Shown here piece by piece: positions 52,303-55,053 of a stretch of DNA of 55,053 nt. A model generated the notes under the pieces. That model was not told the DNA's origin. It searched no databases and saw nothing but the letters and a program-made list of their open reading frames with translations. The stretch's first letter is position 1. Each line of letters opens with the position of its first letter. Origin of the DNA: Pseudoruminococcus_B sp937901805 (lineage in GTDB: Bacteria; Bacillota; Clostridia; Oscillospirales; Ruminococcaceae); NCBI GenBank assembly GCA_963560245.1, contig CAUWNS010000012.1, forward strand, positions 1 through 55,053. Direction: 5' to 3'. The translations under genes were made by a program, and so were the position numbers.

Positions 52303-52773
52303 ATGGCAAAAAAGGAAGGCAATAAGATGATTGCGGTAAACCGCCAAGCCCGGCATGAATATTTTGTCAAAGAGGCAATGGAAGCAGGGATTGAACTGGC
52401 CGGTACAGAAGTGAAAAGTATTCGCCAAGGAGCCGTTAACCTCAAAGATAGCTGGTGTGCTATTGATAACGGTGAGCTTTTTGTCAGAGGAATGCATATC
52501 AGCCCTTATGAGAAGGGGAATATTTTTAATAAAGATCCTGTACGCGAGCGGCGTCTTTTGTTGCATAAACGTGAGATTATGCGCTTGCTGGGGCTGATTA
52601 AGCAGCAGGGCTATACATTAATTCCTCTGGCCTTGTATTTTAAAGGTTCCCGTGTTAAAATGGAGGTCGGGCTGTGCGTAGGTAAGAAACTGCATGACAA
52701 GCGTGCAGATCTTGCCGAACGTGCGGCAAAACGTGACATTGAACGTGCACTCAAGGATAGGGGGCGCTATTAA
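52303..52773 (+). CDS. smpB: tmRNA-binding protein SmpB
   Basis: A 156-residue ribosome rescue factor. NRQARHEYFVKEAMEAGIEL and GTEVKSIRQGAVNLKDSW are the family core, with a basic C-terminal tail (KLHDKRADLAERAAKRDIER). GAGGAGGGGAGGC precedes the ATG. Its partner tmRNA follows directly. Confidence 0.96.
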   Translation: MAKKEGNKMIAVNRQARHEYFVKEAMEAGIELAGTEVKSIRQGAVNLKDSWCAIDNGELFVRGMHISPYEKGNIFNKDPVRERRLLLHKREIMRLLGLIKQQGYTLIPLALYFKGSRVKMEVGLCVGKKLHDKRADLAERAAKRDIERALKDRGRY

Positions 52774-52791
52774 AAGCGTTCCCTCCAATAT

Positions 52792-53138
52792 GGGGGCGTA
52801 AAGGTTTCGACGGGGATTTTGAAGCAGGGACAGCGAGTAGAGGCGCCACCTCTTAAAAAGGCAACTTTTAAAATTAAACGCTAACGATAATAACGTAGCA
52901 CTTGCTGCCTAATTAGGCAGCCGTCTCTTCCGGAAGGACCACGATCCGGAAAGGGGCGTTGATGAGTGGTGAACGTCTTGCAGGAACGTCTCGGCCTGTT
53001 TGATGTATTAGAGACTACCGTAGCGCTCAGCCTGTTTATCGGCGGAGCGTGAGGGGAATCTAAAATGATAAACTGCACTCGGAGAGGTTCCTGTGAATAG
53101 ATTTTCGGACGCGGGTTCGATTCCCGCCGCCTCCACCA
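52792..53138 (+). ncRNA. ssrA: tmRNA (ssrA)
   Basis: The 5' end GGGGGCGTAAAGG pairs with 3' CGCCTCC, followed by encoded ACCA. GGTTTCGACGGGG and the T-arm GGGTTCGATTCCC are classic. The tag frame (52877-52912) reads NANDNNVALAA and stops at TAA. The length of 347 nt is normal. Confidence 0.96.
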
Positions 53139-53143
53139 AAACG

Positions 53144-53189
53144 AATAAATCCGAACCTTGCGCCGGTTGGCGATGGGTTCGGATTTATT
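53144..53189 (+). terminator. ssrA terminator
   Basis: AATAAATCCGAACC (53144-53157) and GGTTCGGATTTATT (53176-53189) form a perfect 14-bp stem, followed by GTTTATC. Confidence 0.8.
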
Positions 53190-53213
53190 GTTTATCTATT
53201 ATAGTTTGCTTTT

Positions 53214-53257
53214 AAAAGGTGAGGACATCCATCTATTTGGTGGTGTGCTCACCTTTT
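53214..53257 (+). terminator. second hairpin after ssrA
   Basis: AAAAGGTGAG and CTCACCTTTT form a 10-bp stem with an inner CCA/TGG pairing and a T run, insulating the following locus. Confidence 0.65.
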
Positions 53258-53275
53258 TCTATTATCCCATATACA

Positions 53276-53304
53276 TTGATTTTATTCGCTGTTTCGACTA
53301 TAAT
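53276..53304 (+). promoter_or_regulatory. promoter of the HTH-hsdM operon
   Basis: TTGATT (53276-53281), a 17-bp spacer and TATAAT (53299-53304), about 44 bp before the HTH start codon. Confidence 0.65.
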
Positions 53305-53347
53305 AAACTTGACTTATATTATAGTGGCTTTTATTAGGAGGACTACA

Positions 53348-53551
53348 ATGAAATATCTGTCTATCAAAGAAACTGCACTTCGCTGGGGGATTTCTGAACG
53401 ACGGATTCAAGTACTATGTAAAGCGGGGCGTATACCCGGCACCATCACGATTGGCCGCACGTGGGGAATTCCAGAAGATGCGATCAAACCGGCGGATGCA
53501 CGGATTAAGAGCGGGCGGTATGTTCAGAAGTCTGTGGAAGATAAGAATTGA
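53348..53551 (+). CDS. small helix-turn-helix protein
   Basis: A 67-residue protein beginning MKYLSIKETALRWGISERRI, an excisionase/MerR-type HTH. ATG 53348 follows TTAGGAGG. It immediately precedes hsdM and probably shares its transcript. Such small HTH genes often lead type I restriction loci in clostridia and may regulate them. Confidence 0.7.
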   Translation: MKYLSIKETALRWGISERRIQVLCKAGRIPGTITIGRTWGIPEDAIKPADARIKSGRYVQKSVEDKN

Positions 53552-53614
53552 TATGCTTCCAATTGTTTGAGACTGCTTTTGTTTTGAAATTTTCCGATTA
53601 TTGGAGGTATATTG

Positions 53615-55053
53615 ATGGCACGGACAGCGAAACCGAAAAAAGAAATATCTATGGAGGAAGCGCTTTGGAAAAGTGCGGACAAGCTACGTGGCTCAGTAGA
53701 GTCTGCGGAGTATAAGCATGTTGTCCTGAGCCTGTTTTTCCTGAAATTCGCCGGTGATAAATTTGACGCTCAGAGGAAAATGATTGCAAAACAGTACGGT
53801 GAAAAATTTGTGGATACGGTGGCGTTCTACACAAAAGACAATGTTTTCTATCTGCCTCCGGAAAGCCGCTGGTCTTATATTATGGAAAACGCCAAGCAGG
53901 ATGACATTGCCCTGAAAATCGACACGGCGCTATACACCATTGAAAAATCAAATCCAGCGCTGAAGGGCGCTCTGCCGGACAACTATTATTCCCGCTTGCA
54001 GCTTGACACGGCAAAACTGGCTTCCCTGCTGGACGAGATCAACCGCATCAATACCGATGATAAAGAGAATGACATCATCGGGCGCATTTATGAGTATTTC
54101 CTCAGCAAATTTGCGCTTGCCGAAGGAAAAGGCAAAGGCGAATTCTACACACCGAAATGTATCGTCAATTTGATTGCTGAAATGCTGGAGCCTTATGACG
54201 GAATTTTATACGATCCCTGCTGCGGTTCCGGCGGTATGTTCGTGCAGTCTATGAAGTTTGTGGTAGCACACCACGGCAACAAAAAGCAGGTATCCATCTA
54301 TGGGCAGGAATATACAAATACCACCTATAAACTGTGTAAGATGAACCTTGCTATCCGTGGCATTTCCGCAAATCTCGGCGATACGGCGGCGAATACCTTT
54401 ACCAACGACCAGCACAAGGATTTGAAGGCCGATTACATTATGGCAAACCCGCCGTTTAATCAAAAAGCATGGAGAGCGGAAAACGAATTGACCGACGATC
54501 CCAGATGGGACGGCTATGAAGTGCCGCCTACCAGCAACGCAAACTATGGTTGGATACTGAATATCGTTTCCAAACTCTCACAAAACGGTGTGGCAGGTTT
54601 CTTGCTTGCTAATGGTGCATTATCTGATGATGGTACAGAGCTGAAAATCAGACAGCAGCTTATAGAAAATCACTTGGTAGAAGCGATTATTATTCTTCCG
54701 AGAAACCTTTTCTACACCACTGACATCAGCGTTACCCTTTGGGTACTCAATAAGAATAAAAAGGCTCGTGTTGTGGAACAGAACGGAAAGCTCAAACGCT
54801 ATCGTAACCGAGAAGATGAAATACTCTTTATGGATTTACGACAGATGGGCAGTCCTTATGAGAAGAAGTACATTGAATTGACAGAGGAAGATAGAGCTAA
54901 AGTTACAAGTGTATATCATAACTGGCAGCAGGAAGGCTATGAGGAAACTTATGAGAATGTGCCGGAGTTTTGCTATTCTGCTTCTTTTGATGAAGTAAAA
55001 GAAAAAGGATTTACTCTTGTACCGAGCAGATATATTGAGTTTGTCAACCGTGA
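53615..55053 (+). CDS. hsdM: type I restriction-modification methyltransferase subunit HsdM, incomplete at window end
   Basis: N6-adenine methylase subunit. ATG 53615 follows TTGGAGG. The helical N-terminal domain (WKSADKLRGSVESAEYKHVV) is followed by GEFYTPKCIVNLIAEML, the SAM motif LYDPCCGSGGMFVQS and the catalytic ANPPFN. About 479 codons are open and the gene continues past the window. HsdS and HsdR are expected next but cannot be seen. It is unrelated in detail to the BcgI-like methylase at 1881. Confidence 0.93.
   Translation, partial: MARTAKPKKEISMEEALWKSADKLRGSVESAEYKHVVLSLFFLKFAGDKFDAQRKMIAKQYGEKFVDTVAFYTKDNVFYLPPESRWSYIMENAKQDDIALKIDTALYTIEKSNPALKGALPDNYYSRLQLDTAKLASLLDEINRINTDDKENDIIGRIYEYFLSKFALAEGKGKGEFYTPKCIVNLIAEMLEPYDGILYDPCCGSGGMFVQSMKFVVAHHGNKKQVSIYGQEYTNTTYKLCKMNLAIRGISANLGDTAANTFTNDQHKDLKADYIMANPPFNQKAWRAENELTDDPRWDGYEVPPTSNANYGWILNIVSKLSQNGVAGFLLANGALSDDGTELKIRQQLIENHLVEAIIILPRNLFYTTDISVTLWVLNKNKKARVVEQNGKLKRYRNREDEILFMDLRQMGSPYEKKYIELTEEDRAKVTSVYHNWQQEGYEETYENVPEFCYSASFDEVKEKGFTLVPSRYIEFVNR

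Overview
The window comes from a low-to-mid GC Bacillota, most likely a gut clostridial lineage (Oscillospiraceae-like). The backbone supports this: guaA, acetate kinase, TmcAL, then SRP RNA-dnaX-ybaB-recR-smpB-tmRNA, and a tmRNA tag ending in VALAA. All names come from reading motifs and translated sequence; no database search was run.

Positions 22-40810 read as one genomic island of about 40.8 kb inserted at the 3' end of guaA. An 11-bp direct repeat (TATTCCCACTC) flanks it, the right copy being the last codons of guaA. A tyrosine integrase and an excisionase-like gene sit at the guaA-proximal end. Bases 1-21 look like the original downstream flank of guaA.

Island, left to right. (a) 256-6250 is a defence block: AbiEi/AbiEii, a BcgI-like type IIB restriction-modification pair, and a decayed Kiwa locus (kwaA with a stop codon, kwaB with two frameshifts and a stop). 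(b) 6354-8692 is mobile-element debris: frameshifted tnpV, a MobV relaxase without a start codon, an S1-domain gene, and a lipoprotein stub cut at a junction that also truncates pgsA. (c) 8642-16322, minus strand, is a phospholipid block: pgsA, a DagK-like lipid kinase, plsC, two small membrane proteins, a metK copy, a radical SAM/SPASM-type enzyme, a TetR regulator and cdsA. (d) 16644-21607, minus strand, holds a YhgE-like repeat protein, an MMPL transporter and a second DUF308 protein. (e) 21834-28609, plus strand, is a complete F-type ATP synthase operon (I-a-c-b-delta-alpha-gamma-beta-epsilon). Just upstream is an array of 19-bp imperfect palindromes at 30-bp spacing. A TetR plus XRE pair follows. 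(f) 29614-38983, minus strand, is an ICE or plasmid maintenance module: ParM/ParR-like, a metallopeptidase, a zinc-ribbon protein, PcfJ, a PcfK remnant, a RecD2 N-terminal remnant, a YqaJ nuclease, and a leader with two terminator-like hairpins. (g) 39383-40703 is xis and int.

The most interesting content is the cargo between the two mobile-element modules. A radical SAM enzyme with its own SAM synthetase sits in an apparent operon with PlsC, DagK and PgsA, with CdsA nearby. Beside it are a membrane-export pair and a whole ATP synthase whose c subunit has a two-carboxylate, probably Na+-binding site. My inference is a transferable membrane-lipid and bioenergetics remodelling island under TetR control. 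Its biochemical output is unknown.

Right of the island (40799-53189) is ordinary chromosome: guaA, a DUF6056-like membrane protein, a patatin-like phospholipase group, tmcAL, ackA, SRP RNA, dnaX, ybaB, recR, smpB and ssrA. After ssrA, a small HTH gene and a type I HsdM that runs off the window start another accessory region.
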